From positions 1,054,001 through 1,118,000 of the forward strand of contig NW_024067677.1 of the NCBI RefSeq assembly GCF_009389715.1: a DNA stretch of 64,000 nucleotides. Direction: 5' to 3'. Below are positions 36,601-48,395 of this stretch, piece after piece; positions within the stretch are counted from its first letter, which is position 1, and each line of letters opens with the position of its first letter. Source of the DNA: Phoenix dactylifera (lineage: Eukaryota; Streptophyta; Magnoliopsida; Arecales; Arecaceae). The notes below the pieces were generated by a model. It made no database searches and had not been told where the DNA came from. It worked only from the letters and a program-made list of their open reading frames with translations. Made by a program: the position numbers and the translations under genes.

Positions 36601-39185
36601 GAGAGGAGGTTAAACCTGTTGTCCATTCTCGATCATCATGCTCTATACTTCAAATATCTACAGAATCTTTTCATGTGAGACCATTTATGAGCATTCTGGT
36701 GTGGCTTTTACCAGAAAACTATTTTCAATGCAAGACTGCTACAGGTTTTCGAGAGACCTGGTTTATGTTCCTCTGATCTGGATTACCTTCTTGCCTATGA
36801 AATGAGATTAAATGATATAGTTAGTCTTGCACTTAATGTGGTTCTGCTATGGGGATATGAAAATAAGGGATGACCAGGCATCTTAAGGTTAAAGTTCTTG
36901 CATATACAATGGTGAGGTTGTCTGTCATGCATCAATAATTGGAAATTTATTATACATATAAAAGTTAAAAGTAAATTACAATTTGGTTATTTTGTTAGTA
37001 CAATTGTCAAAAAGGATAAGTCAAGGTTGGAGTTGCTGAAAGCATTTAGGAGTCCAATACCTAACCAAAATTTTAAACATTGGGAGATTTAAGTTGATTA
37101 GAGAATACCCATGAGTAAGCTTATCAAGTCAGCTGGCAGTCCCAAAAAAAATGTTTGGTTCACATTGAATTTTGCTCTTGAAATCTCGTTGGGTTAGCCC
37201 ACTTGACAAGATACCATACCTATTTCAATCTAAGCTGGCCTATAGATAATTTATATAAAGAATATATGCTTTGCACATTTTTTTGGGAGAAATATGCATT
37301 GCACATATTGTATGGAGTGTTTTTCATGTAAACTTCACCCCATAAAACAATTGGAATACAAGTATATAAATGTTTTGACCAGGTCGTGTGGGGCCTGATC
37401 AGGCCTATTGCAGTTCAAGTCAGGTACCGGTCACTTGGGACTGTGCTGCCACATCAACTGGCACTTCCTATTTGCATCTCAAGTATTGATAACTATGGGG
37501 GTTTTCCACTACAATAAAATAAACCTGGGAAGGTGATCCATGGACACACAAATTTTGTTCATGATAACCTTTGACAGTGCGGCTGAGACTCATACAGTTC
37601 CATGGCATATGAAAGAACTGGTTTGATTTTCTGAAAGCTAGGCTAAAGACAATCCTCTTACATGTCTAATGCGGTGCAGCATGGACACACATACAAGAAT
37701 AAGATTCATACATGTATCCAAATATCTGACTCTCGGCAAGAGGTAAAAAGAGAGATACGAGCATAAATAGGATATTATATAAATTTAACTAAATTATATA
37801 TTGAAACATTATCTGTTTAAACATTAAAAAGAAGATGTTAAAAAGATATTGTTTGTTAAGATCTTTCGGTATATATGTTATTCATTCCAATTTTGCAATT
37901 AACTCAAGTATGTTAGCAAAATAATATTTTGCGAAGTTATTTTGATATTTAAATCCTTAACAAATCTAAAAAAAAAAAAGCTACTCACTCCTAATATAAA
38001 TTTAGAGGATCAAAATCATTGTTAGAAGACTTCAACTCAATCATTATAGGAGTAGTTCAATTCTCTTTCAGTCTAAAGTTAGTACTAAAAAACTTCATAA
38101 ATATCTAAGTATCTGATACATATCTGGCTCGGATACTTATCCGATACGGATTTTTGGAGCTGGATGTGAGTGTCAAGGTAACACCGGTCTACTATTTTTG
38201 TATTTGGCTCATTGTTCCCCTAGTAATGTCAAACTTTGCAATATTTTATGATCTACCATTTGTTTGAACATGGTCTGGCACTACACTGATCGAACTTGTT
38301 CTTGACGTGCAGTTTCCATTTTTATTTTTTTCAGAATTAGTTTTTGTTATTAAATAGATTTTGAAATAGGAATGAATCTGAAGGAGTTGTCAATAATTTG
38401 ACCATTGTCGAATCAAGGGACTATTGTTAAATGTATTAGGTTTGAATAGAAATATGCTGTTTAGGATGAAGACAATCCAGTGAATCCACTATATAGTGCC
38501 AAAACACTGTGTATAGATAATAGATTTGTGTTAAGCATCGCGATAAACTTTACCAACAATGTTTCAATCATTTTGCTTCTCTTTCATTTCTTTTAATTAA
38601 CTTTTTTTAATTCTAATTTTGTAGTTTTGGTCTTTTTCTGTCCTTTTTGCTATATTATGGCAATTTGATAGATGCCATATAAGTTGGATTGCAGCAGTAA
38701 CCTTGTCGAATTATTCTTGTTATTATTGCATGTCATACAAGTCTAGAACACTCTCGTGTCTCAAGCTTAAACTTTTTGTTTTTGAATGATATAAGTGGGT
38801 GGAGTAATGGGATATGTCAAGAGTGGGAGCCAGAAGTCATTAGCTGCTGGAGGGATATCAGCCAGTCTACTGTATTATGTGTACACGCAACTTCCAGTAA
38901 GACCAGCTTTTGCATCATCATTGGGGCTAGGTAGGAGATGGATTCCGTCAGACTCTTCAACTGCAATTCTAAGTTTATGAAGTTTGGCCATTTCCCCCCT
39001 TTCCCTCCCAAGTCATCGGCTTTACTGTTTCAAACATTTCAGGTATATCAGCAGCACTGCTGGCCGTGATGGGTTCTCGCTTCAAGAAGTCTGGGAAGAT
39101 ATTTCCTGCAGGTGTTGTATCTCTTGTGTCTTTAGTCATGGTTGGTGGCTATTTTCACGGAATCCTGCGCGGCACACATGCATGA
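33660..39185 (+). CDS. FAX2: FATTY ACID EXPORT 2-like plastid envelope protein, 3 exons, 249 residues
   Basis: Exons 33660-34131, 38796-38930 and 39043-39185 join in phase (472 + 135 + 143 = 750 nt). Residues 1 to about 68 are Ser/Pro-rich with few acidic residues, fitting a chloroplast transit peptide. Residues 95-131 are a Gly/Ser/Asp-rich linker. Residues 150-249 are a Tmemb_14 domain: SQKLTLGYAALVG, GVMGYVKSGSQKSLAAGG, QLPVRPAFASSLGLG, VMGSRFKKSGKIFPAGVVSL, ending YFHGILRGTHA. FAX proteins of this family export free fatty acids across the plastid inner envelope. The Gly-rich linker and length point to FAX2 rather than FAX1 or FAX4, with some doubt. Intron 1 is 4.66 kb with no gene. A LINE ends about 100 bp before the ATG, so the native promoter is displaced or reduced. 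Confidence 0.9.
35256..35312. repeat. 29-bp tandem duplication in FAX2 intron 1
   Basis: Two adjacent units sharing ATGTAATTATAGCAATATAT, starting at 35256 and 35285. Confidence 0.85.
37673..38185. repeat. Possible TIR-type repeat in FAX2 intron 1
   Basis: The left end GGTGCAGCATGGACAC and the reverse complement of the right end (GGTGTTACCTTGACAC) are similar, and the ends contain CCAAATATCTGA / TCGGATACTTATCCGATACG motifs of the kind seen in dispersed plant repeats. No target duplication identified. Confidence 0.4.
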
Positions 39186-40476
39186 TACCTGCGGTCACTG
39201 GACTTTGGTTCTGATGCTTCTTGTTTCGGAGTGTCCTTTTAGCACTCTTCATCTGATAACCAATACCCTGTTGTCCTTTTCGTCCATCTTGTGATAGCTA
39301 AGTCTGCTGTTAAAAACAGTTTATGGTTTGGAACGAGTAGGTGCTCTTCATGACCCAGCTGTTAATCTTGTAGTTGGCTACTTTTATGTTTCCAAAAAAA
39401 TTGTAGGAAAAAGGTGTTTGCTTGTATTCCTGTTGCTTACATGTAACTGCTTAAAAACAGTTTTATGGTTTGTTGCTTTTTTTATCTTAGCTGCAATTGC
39501 ATCTGTGCTTAGATTTCCTGGTTTATGCAGCATTTCAGTGGAGAAGGAAAATTCATGCATGGGCATATTTCTGCCATTTCTTTTACATCTTCAATTTGAT
39601 TCATATCTTGCTTTGTTACTCGTCCTAGTTGACAGAAGAACATATTTAGGGCTTCCAATTATTTGTGTGTAAGAGGGGATGTCAATTCTTGAAGTTCAAA
39701 CCAGAGTGAGGTGCTGCAGGTCGGGAATTTACCACCTGATCTGTGTCACATGCATTGTATGCAATGTTTTTAAATCATCCAAAATATCATTTCTGGCCTT
39801 CACCTCCAATCTGTGAAGTTGCACTTGAAAAGTAATTGGCATCCCTTTTTTTATCAGATACCATACAAAACTCAGCATTGTTCCATCAAACGACAAGACT
39901 GATGTTTCTTTTAGGTTTAAATCCTCTCTGAAAGAATTAAGTACTTGAGGAGATTTAAGATAAAACAATATTTTGCGTGAGGCGAGCGTTAGATACTGCA
40001 TGAGCAACTTATATCTGCTTCCATGTTAATTAATTTCCTATGTACATGATATGCAGAACGCTTCTTTGCGTGTATCTTATACCATTGATAGGAATCTATA
40101 ATTAGCGACCATTGCAAACGTGGCGCAAGGGACAATTTTTGGACCTTAATACCCAGTGTGATGGTATCCATATTAAGCTTTGTGGTTGTAGCAGCATCTA
40201 GATTGCTGAGAGGGCTAAAGATTTCAAATTTAAAACCATAATTTTATATGATCACCGACAGCTTAAAAAGTGGCTAGAATTTCATACTCAGAAACGTCTT
40301 GAAACAGATTTCATAATCGGAAACATCATAGTCCGATGGTACATACGAGAACATATTAGATATCACAGGATGTAATTCACGTTACAGCAGTAAGTCCAAA
40401 GCAGCAAGAGCTTATAAAAAATAAAGGATAGGTCTAAACCCTGGTCAAGGTTCTTACAATGACATGGACTTGAATC
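39186..40476. other. Convergent intergenic region between FAX2-like and JAZ genes
   Basis: Holds the 3' UTRs of both genes; I see no other gene. ORFs here (39328-39672 and others) are hydrophobic, AT-rich and featureless. Confidence 0.5.
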
Positions 40477-43400
40477 CTAGGATGATTGGAGTGGAGCGCC
40501 ACGCTGATGGGTCGCGAGATTTTGAGACTTTCCCTCCACGGACGCTTCAATGCCGTCTGATGTTTTGGCTGGAGCATATGGAGCTTTGCTAACCAACCTG
40601 CCCAAAAACGAACAAAAACGAGTACAGTAATAAGAAAGCGGTGTAAAACATCACTCAGAATTGCTAGTAAATCATTTGATTCAAAGCACACCATGATGGA
40701 AGATGATCCTAAGAATAACAGTGAGACGCACCAAAAAAAAAAAAACAACACACACGATGACCTCAAAATCTAGATTCAAAGGCCTTCTAGTCTACTTTGG
40801 TCCTCAGGCCCTCCAATTTCCTAAAATCGCAATGTGCTTCAAAGCAATTTATGTTAGGTTTGAGGGCCAATTGCTTGACTAAACGCTGCAGTTTCTGGGA
40901 GCTATGCATGGTGGCTAGAAGTAACCGGATCCAAATCATCAAACTTCGAATCACTGATCATCAGAATCTATCACAATGCTTGAGCAGTTGAGATCATTGC
41001 AAGTTTGGGAAGATACAAGGCCCTCTTTTGTGCTTCTCCTACTAAGGCGCACATTATAGCATGATGGAGACATCATGATGCTTGCAAGGCATCAGTAGAT
41101 GTGCACTACCGAACCGCATCAAACTGCAGAAGGCTCAACCTATAGACACGTGTAGTTGACACATGATGCGAAGCACACCTTACAACTTGAAATCTGGGCC
41201 CTTACACGAGCAGTTTAGGGGGCGTTTGGTAACCCCAACAAAATCACCATGGTACAGGGATCCAAGATTACTGACCACATAAAACCACAAATACCCCTGA
41301 TATATCTTAGATGAATTTTTTGTATTTTTAATTCTTATGAATCAAAAATGTAAGTCAATATGCTAATTCCTATAATAGCTTCATAATTTTGTCACATATT
41401 CTACTTTTAATAGCCCTTATCATATATTTATTAATCATATAAAATATATTATAATAAAATATTAATATATTTATCCATATATTAATTATTAATATATTCT
41501 ATAAAAATATATTTATTACTCCTATAAATTATTAATCTTATAAAAATATGTTATTTTTCATTATAGAATTAATATTTTTATTTATACTTACAATAGATTA
41601 GGAAAATAAGGTAAATAGGAGTAATATATTAAATATTTTCATTATATAAATATAAAATATAATAATATATTTCTACTATAATTTAAAATTATCCTTCAAT
41701 AATAATAGGATAATAGTAATATATTAAAATATAATATATATATATATCATTAATATATATATATAATATCAACATAATATTATATATATATATATATATA
41801 ACATTGATATAATATATTGATGGTATATTGATATATCAATTTTTTACTAAATTAAGGGTTATTTTTGTCTTTAACTTTCAACTTAGGATCACTGCCCTAG
41901 GGTGACTTAAATTTCCGACCTCAAGGACGGATATTCCATCATCGAGTTGGACGGTGATTTAAGGAGTGGAGGTGATTTAGGATCCCCGCCACGTAGGATC
42001 ACTATGGTGCAACCAAATGCGATGATCTCAGTATCTCCACCCACATCACCCTTGATCCTGGGATGATCATCCCATACCAAATGCCCCCTTAAGGGCACGC
42101 TTCAAGACGGGCTGGTTGTGGTATCACATCGCATGGAGCTAAGTTTGCCCTTAAGATGTGCGGATCCAGGGGTCTCCTAAAAAGAGATGGTCCCTCTACA
42201 CTAACATCAACTCCACAACTTAAAAGGCTTACATTCAGAAGCCTTTTTCTTGGTCAGGAACAGGAATGTTGAAGAGATGGTCCCTCTACACTAGCACATT
42301 CATCAAACTACCACTCCCCTCTCTCTCTCTCATACCCTCTTTAGAAACACTTTTCTTGGTCTGGAATAAGATAAAGAAGAATCTCTCTCTCTCTCTTGAG
42401 AGGTAAAGACAAAGGAATAAAATTCCAGAGACGGCATCCACAGCGACGAATTGTTAAAGAAACCTGGTGGACAGCAACGAGGCACAGCGGATGACCAAGA
42501 AGGGGGGCCCTACCTCATTAAAACCCCACGCGGTTGTTTGCGTCGCACGGGCAAGTCACATATGATGCTAAGGCAGCGAGATTTCCTCATCTATCATTGT
42601 CGGCCACAAACTAATGGTCCACGACAATTGAACTACAAAACTTTAGGACCACTTTGAGGTAAAGAGAGGTCAACTTTAATCTCTAAATATCAGCTAACTT
42701 AGCATCCATTTATTGCCACACTAATCATTAAAACGTTTTCTGTCGCTTCCTCGTGTATTGGATTGGTCGGGCAAGAGGTATGTTTTTTTTTTTTTTTTGC
42801 TTAAAAAAAAGGGGAAGAGGGGAGGAAGACACAAGCACACCCCCGCGTAGCAGCCCCCACTGGGCCCCCACCCCACCAGGAGAATGTTCGATGCGGGTTG
42901 AAATGACCGTGTGTTGGGCACCCCGGCCGGTTTTACTCATACACTCCCCATCCGTGGGCCGGTTCGGTTACCCGACCCGACCCTCCGTGTGAGTACGTCA
43001 CACCTGGCACCACCCAGGCTACCAGCCGACCAGTAGCGCTTCCAGATCCCGTGTCCAGGCGTGAAGCATCCGGTCCCCAAATTTAATCGACACCCGTGCA
43101 TTTCGAACCTGGAACCACTTAGTTGGAAGCAAACGCCCCGTTCCAACTAGGCTACCACCTTGGTGGCGCGAGAGGTATGTTTTTCTACCCATTTTCATAC
43201 ACACTCAACTCACAGTAGTTGTCAGAAGGAAATTCTGCTGCGATCTCTACAGGTATATGCTCAAGTAAAAGAAAGAAAAACTTAAGGTGCAGCTCAGATA
43301 ATGCAGCTACCCATCTTTGGGTGTGGATAAAATAGAAATTAACACAACTACCAAGTTTGCCTTCTTTGGATCGCCTTATTTGGATCAGGATCTAAGTTTA

Positions 43401-46120
43401 CAGACTAAAAGGAAGGACTCGATTGGAGGTATACAGTCTAACATGATGGATACTGAGTGTGTGTACCCCCAAAACCAGATGCCACGACAGCCGGTTAAGG
43501 AAGATGAGGCTCTTGCAAAGCAAGTTAAAGCCAGAAAGAAAGTTTGGATCTAATAATGGATTCAGACTAAGATGAGGTGGTGCCCTCTCAAAATAGATTG
43601 GATCAGTGAAACAGAGAGACAAAAAGGAGCAACCATGGAAGCCATAGTTTGAATAGATAGTACTCAATTCAATTAGGCAATGCACCAGATGCAGAAGCGA
43701 AGGAGAATCCTTGGAGAATAAAATTTGCTTTAATGTAAATGCAACAAACATCAGAGGAGAACTACTTGCTAATTATGATAGAAGGTAGTCCATGCATACA
43801 GAGAAGCAAACCGGTGGTCAAGCAGCGCAACCAGGATCGTACTGTACGACGACATTAAATTTTTTATCCTCCATGATCTCAAGGTATGCTAGGAAAGGGT
43901 TTGCATGAAAGCACTTTTAAGGATCCAAGGAATTACTATTTACTTGTGAATGGTATGTAGTTCCCACTTTACCATCAGCTACCATCCACGATCTAGTTTA
44001 TAACGGGAAAAGGAGAGGATTGTGCAAAGGTTTCTCAAGAACCCCATCATGTCTTCTTCGGTCTCACGTTTTGCTTTCCTCAAACTTTAGCTTCTAAAAG
44101 AGACTCATAAAAGGGCTGACTGTGGCATATGATGTGCATGTGAAAGCCATATCAAATGAAAAATGCTAAACTAGCAGGAATTAAACAGCTAAAGAACCTG
44201 AAAACAAGTTTAGCGACTGTTTAAGGGGTTGTCGGGCAGCAGACCCCTAATGACAAAACTTCATGTGCACTTACCTGAACTCATTTTTCTTCTAACACAC
44301 ACACAAATCCACCTTAGTAGTCTTTTCTGGGTGTGTGCGCATGCATCCATCTCTGCAAATGGTAACTAAAGACCACAAAGCCTTATGGTGGTGCATCTCT
44401 CTCGATTTGCATCTCCTAAATTTGAGGGAGATCCTTGATAACTAAGACTAGATAATGAAAATTTCATAAATTTGGTTTCAAGTCAACAATTAAAAAGGGG
44501 AATACCCTCTTGAGTGGACTTTTCTTTTTCTTTTTTTTTTCATTAAGAGGAACTGTTCTTGTTTACTAGGCCCTATCTTTAAGTGATCATCCGCTGATCT
44601 ACAATACTATCAAGTCCTTTTTCTTGTTGAGAGAGAGATTGGGCGAGCCCCATCAATTCATTTGAAAATAGAGTATGACGTCTTATTGACCGAAATACCA
44701 GGTAACCAGCTAGTTGCATGAGAAGTTGCGAGAGGGGTTAAAGCTGTTGTTTTTGACATGGAAGTGAAGGTGAAAGGGAAATCTACCTGTCCCGGCGCTT
44801 CTCCAAGAACCGCTGAAGCGAGTGCCTCCTCGCAATAGGTAGCTCTGCGCATGGACAAAATTCCTGATTAGAGATCTCAAAATCTGAGCAAAGACATAAA
44901 AATAAACCAAGGAGGACAGCCCGACGTACCAGCTTGAAGCTTGCACAGGGAGCTGCCAGGGTTGGGAATGAGCTGGTTCTGCGGTGATGCCCCTCCCGCA
45001 GCAGCAGAGGAGCTCTGCAGCGACAGAGACCGCGTGAGCACCGGAGAAGCCGCCGCCGCCGCAGCAGCAGCAGCAGCAGGATTCTGGCCGACCATTACCG
45101 GGGCCTTGGCGGCAGCGGCATTGATGTTCTTCGCGGCAGCCGCAGCGGCCGCAGCGGCGGCGATGAGCATAATCGCCTGGGCCTGTCGCAGTGCCGAGGT
45201 CGAGGTCGAGATCGAGATCGATCAGTTTTGTGGAAAGGAAAGCAAGAGAGGGCACCGGAAGGCGAGAAGCTAACCTTCTCCAGCGGGACGGCGTCGTAGA
45301 CGCTGACGGCGCCGTTGTAGAAGATGGTGAGCTGCGAACTGGCCGGAGCGCTCCACATTGGGGTTGCCGAGTTCCTCCAAAGCATAATTCACCACCAACA
45401 AGTGTGAATTAAGATCATAAACGCTTGCAGTCACAGGATTAACAAAAAAAAAAAAAAAAAAGTACCAGGCAGTAATTAACTACATGGGAATTTCAGCGTC
45501 AAACTTTAGATAACGAGATTTTTTTTCTCTATCTTGGATTTATTCTTCACAAATTACCGGTAAATAAATTAGAAACTTAGCGTGTAAGCCAGGGATGGAC
45601 GGGGCCAACATAATTATTGCTTTATTGTACGATAAATCCACCAATATTAAAACGGTCGAGCAATTTTTTTAAAAAAAATAAACTTAACCAGAAATTTAAA
45701 AAAAAAAAGGAAACACGGAGAGAAACAAGGGGAAGAGAGAAATTAACGGATTACAATTTTCTTATTGAAAAAAATAAAAGAAAATGGAAACGGGAGCCCT
45801 CAAAATCTCTGATCTAGGCGCCATCCCCAAATTTTTTTTCTCTCCGGAAATCATCGACGGCTTCGATTCGGGTGGGGGAAAAAAATCTGGAAGCCCTAGC
45901 TTTCGCCATGAATCAAACCATAAAACCCAAACCATTTCCCTCCACCGGCATACCTGCTGCTGGACTCCGCTGTAGTCGCCGCTTTGAGGGAAAGATAGAG
46001 CGCGCTCCCGTCCTGCGCCGCCACCGCCTCCGGCTTCATTTCGGCGGTCTCCTCTTCCTTAATTTTCTTCGCTCCTTTGCCGCTTGCCGGCTCCCCGAGA
46101 TCCATCCTGCCTCCGACCAT
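40477..46120 (-). CDS. JAZ: JAZ/TIFY jasmonate repressor with EAR motif, 5 exons, 232 residues
   Basis: Exons (minus): 46120-45954, 45374-45275, 45182-44930, 44844-44787, 40597-40477; lengths sum to 699 nt in frame, with exon 2's acceptor (TTGGAG) the weakest. Residues 41-45 are LYLSL, an LxLxL EAR motif used to bind TOPLESS. Residues 70-89 are the ZIM/TIFY domain (QLTIFYNGAVSVYDAVPLEK), continued by AQAIMLI from exon 3. Exon 3 then has poly-Ala tracts. Residues 174-200 are the Jas degron: LPIARR, SLQRFLEKRRDR, LVSKAPY, matching SLxxFxxKRxxRx5PY. JAZ proteins repress MYC transcription factors in the nucleus and are destroyed through COI1 on jasmonoyl-isoleucine. Intron 4 (40598-44786) splits the Jas motif after KRRDR and carries a SINE and a MITE; reading into it gives TAG at once. 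The next Met is residue 6, an alternative start. Subgroup not assigned. Confidence 0.92.
41218..42088. mobile_element. Tourist/Harbinger-like MITE in JAZ intron 4
   Basis: Left end GGGGGCGTTTGGT and right end ACCAAATGCCCCC are inverted repeats with one mismatch, flanked by TTA at 41215-41217 and 42089-42091. Length 871 bp; the centre (41330-41860) is extremely AT-rich. No transposase. Confidence 0.88.
42788..43167 (-). mobile_element. tRNA-derived SINE in JAZ intron 4
   Basis: On the minus strand the element starts GCCACCAAGGTGGTAGCCTA with an A-box-like TGGTAGCCTAGTTGG (43144-43158) and a B-box GGTTCGAAA (43101-43109), then a G/C-rich body, and ends in A (plus-strand T run from 42782). It is flanked by GCAAGAGGTATGTTTTT (42771-42787) and GCGAGAGGTATGTTTTT (43168-43184), a 17-bp target duplication with one mismatch. 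A and B boxes form the internal RNA polymerase III promoter of such elements. Confidence 0.92.
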
Positions 46121-46183
46121 CAAAGAGGCGATGGATTATAAAGGGCCCTTTGAGGTGGAGGATTAGAGGGAGAGAAATTTGGA

Positions 46184-46189
46184 CACGTG
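46184..46189. promoter_or_regulatory. G-box upstream of the JAZ gene
   Basis: CACGTG within ACACGTGG, 64-69 bp before the ATG at 46120. G-boxes are bound by MYC2-type bHLH factors that activate JAZ genes in a feedback loop; the site is seen, the regulation is inferred. TAAATATA-like sequence lies just upstream of it on the minus strand. Confidence 0.5.
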
Positions 46190-46200
46190 GGTGTATATTT

Positions 46201-46557
46201 ATTTATTTATTATTTTCTTTTCTTTTCTTTTGAGGCTACTTCTGTTCCCAACTTCGCATGCCCATCTGTCCCGCTGGCTTTTAAAAGGAGGGTGGTGGAA
46301 TTAAAAAGACATATAAAAGCAAATGCTGGAATGATCCAATCGATAAGACTTTCGAATTGAATCACATGACGTTTTTGGTTTTTAAACTACCGTCGCATTG
46401 TTTCTACCGTCTTGTTCTCTTCCTCCTACCGTTTCTCGTGCACGCCTGTTAGAAGTGGCCCACCACAAAAGATGGTCCTTTGTTTGACCGGCCTGCGAGC
46501 ATTTTAATGTTTTAACCCTTTTTCTCCTGTTCCAAGGAATCGCTCCCATTGTCGCCA

Positions 46558-46560
<3 letters not shown>
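46201..46560. other. Upstream intergenic DNA of the JAZ gene
   Basis: AT-rich, with TTTA and CTTTT short repeats; no gene recognised. Confidence 0.5.

Positions 46561-46629
<69 letters not shown>
46561..46629. repeat. TA microsatellite (~66 bp)
   Basis: Pure TA dinucleotide run at the 3' end of the LINE pseudogene that follows; read in frame it gives artificial Tyr-Ile ORFs. Confidence 0.95.
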
Positions 46630-46631
<2 letters not shown>

Positions 46632-48213
46632 GTACACCAACGACCTATATATAATAAGTATGGGTGCAGCTCATAAAGTCGAAAAAAAAAAAGAAAATAC
46701 ATAGAAGACAGAATTGAGACGTGATTACCTCAAACAAAATCTCTAGAATAATGAGCCATAAAGGATCCACCCAATCTGCCGCGCTATTTGCCACTTGAAA
46801 GATATGGGCAACCCGGTGGGAGGCGCACTCCCCTAAAAGACTATGGATGCCAAGTAACAGCCGCAGCCCGCCAGCTGCACGATCCGAATCTTGGATCTAC
46901 TTGATCACCATGGCTGAATCTTCCTTCAGGACAACACGGTTCGCGCCCAGCACTAGCCTTACATAGGAGATACCCTCCCACACGGCTCTGACCTCGGCAT
47001 CGACCACAGTCTGATTGAATATCTGTCGGCCCCTAACCGTCACAAACCTGACGTCCTGATCTATGATAACAAATCCTGCACCGGCATTTCGTCCTCCCTG
47101 ACACTACCATCGAAGTTCACCTTGAGGAAACCATAGGATGGGGGCTCCTAGGAGACGAAGGTGGTTCTGGACGCTACAAGTGCAGAGTGAGAGCCCCAGA
47201 TTTTCCTAGTGAACCTAAGGGACAACGACATTGGGACACCAAGGACCTCCACTGTATGAAGAAAGGGCCTGTCCACCACCATCCTCGGCTGCGCACCTCT
47301 GTGCTCAAAGATTCGAACATTCCTATCCTACCATCTGTGATAAGCTAGATAGGTCGCCCTAATCTTCTGCTCCACCAAGGCGATCCACCACCCTCCTCGG
47401 CTGCGCACATCTGTGTTCAAAGACTCGGACATTCCTATCCTACCATCTATGATAAGCTAGATAGGTCACCCTAATCCTCTACTTCACCAAGGCAGGCTTC
47501 GGAGAGGACTCCTTCAGAAAGATCAGAAAATCCTCTATCGATGACCACCGTTGTGTCAAACCGGAGAAAACTGACGCACACTCCTAGATCTGGACAGCCC
47601 GCTGACAGCCAAAAAGCACATGGTAGATAGACTCTTCCACCTCCGGACAAGCCCAACAACCTGGAGGTATGCTGACCTCTCACCGAGCCAGTACTCCTCT
47701 GGTGGGCAAACGCCCCCAAGCAATTTTCCAGACAAATAAGGCCACACGGGGGTAAAGGCACAACCGCCAAATTCAACCCTCCTCAACCTATCGTGCCGCC
47801 AGCCTCCTCATCAGTTCCAGTACGTCCCTTGTACTCACGTTTGTTCTACCAGTCCGGCCCCACACCCTCCTGTCCTCAGCCACACCCACCAAAAGAGGCA
47901 TTGCTAACACCCGCTCAGCCAGCTGCTTGCTAAATACCTGTCTGACAAAGTCCTTATTCCATCTCTGCTCACCTGGTACAATCATATCGCCTACTCTACT
48001 CTCCTCTAGCCATTGTGGGTTGAACAGGGTGGGCCACCGACATAACGGCAGATCGGCCAACCAGCAATCCCTTAAGATATCTACACCTCGGCCATCACCA
48101 ATCTTCTATCTGATCTTCGACAGCATCTCAAGAGCTCGGGAGCAAATCTTTCGATCCATCGGATCTCCGTACTTGGCTCTCACGAGGAAGCCCCAGAGAC
48201 TCGTCAGCTGCAG
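46630..48213 (-). pseudogene. LINE ORF2 C-terminal part (zinc-finger and RNase H regions), degenerate
   Basis: Reading minus strand from 48213: LVRAKYGDPMDRKICSRALE and KIGDGRGVDI resemble the post-reverse-transcriptase linker of plant LINEs; 48060-47788 is an uninterrupted 90-codon piece (WLADLPLCRWPTLFNPQW...); 47786-47471 covers the zf-RVT region in shifted frames; 47140-46700 holds RNase H pieces (LKVNFDGSVRE, RVVLKEDSAMVIK, NSAADWV). Several stops and frameshifts make it inactive. The 3' end is marked by the shared CACCCATACTTATTATATATAGG motif region near 46650 and runs into a TA microsatellite instead of a clear poly(A). The 5' end also abuts TA/CA repeats. Confidence 0.85.
47272..47495. 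repeat. 112-bp tandem duplication within the LINE pseudogene
   Basis: Copies 47272-47383 and 47384-47495 share CACCA.CCTCGGCTGCGCAC and CATTCCTATCCTACCATCT; about ten differences, so the duplication is old. Confidence 0.85.
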
Positions 48214-48243
48214 TGTATATATATATATATATACACACACACA
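48214..48243. repeat. TA/CA compound microsatellite
   Basis: TA repeats followed by CA repeats, directly at the 5' end of the LINE pseudogene. Confidence 0.9.
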
Positions 48244-48380
48244 CTTTATATTCGAAACCATATCTACTACCGTCGTAATCTTTAAAAATTTCAAACTTCA
48301 AACTTTGATACTATTCATGCCACAGTTTCTAATACAACTCTGAGTTTTTCTATCATAATTGTCAGTAATTTTAAATCCAA

Positions 48381-48392
48381 GCTCTGATACCA
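48381..48392 (-). other. Isolated LTR-retrotransposon-type primer binding site
   Basis: The plus strand GCTCTGATACCA is the exact complement of TGGTATCAGAGC. A TG (48396) follows on the plus side as expected for an LTR edge of a minus-strand element, but I found no paired LTR. Probably a remnant. Confidence 0.4.
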
Positions 48393-48395
48393 TTC

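Noticed and set aside
42451..42657. Possible extra exon in JAZ intron 4 region
   Set aside because: Exons 4 and 5 join perfectly in phase across the Jas motif, leaving no place for another exon, and this ORF is on the opposite strand.
44941..45273. Plus-strand Ala-rich ORF
   Set aside because: Antisense of the JAZ poly-Ala exon; the sense strand has conserved TIFY and Jas motifs and valid splice sites.
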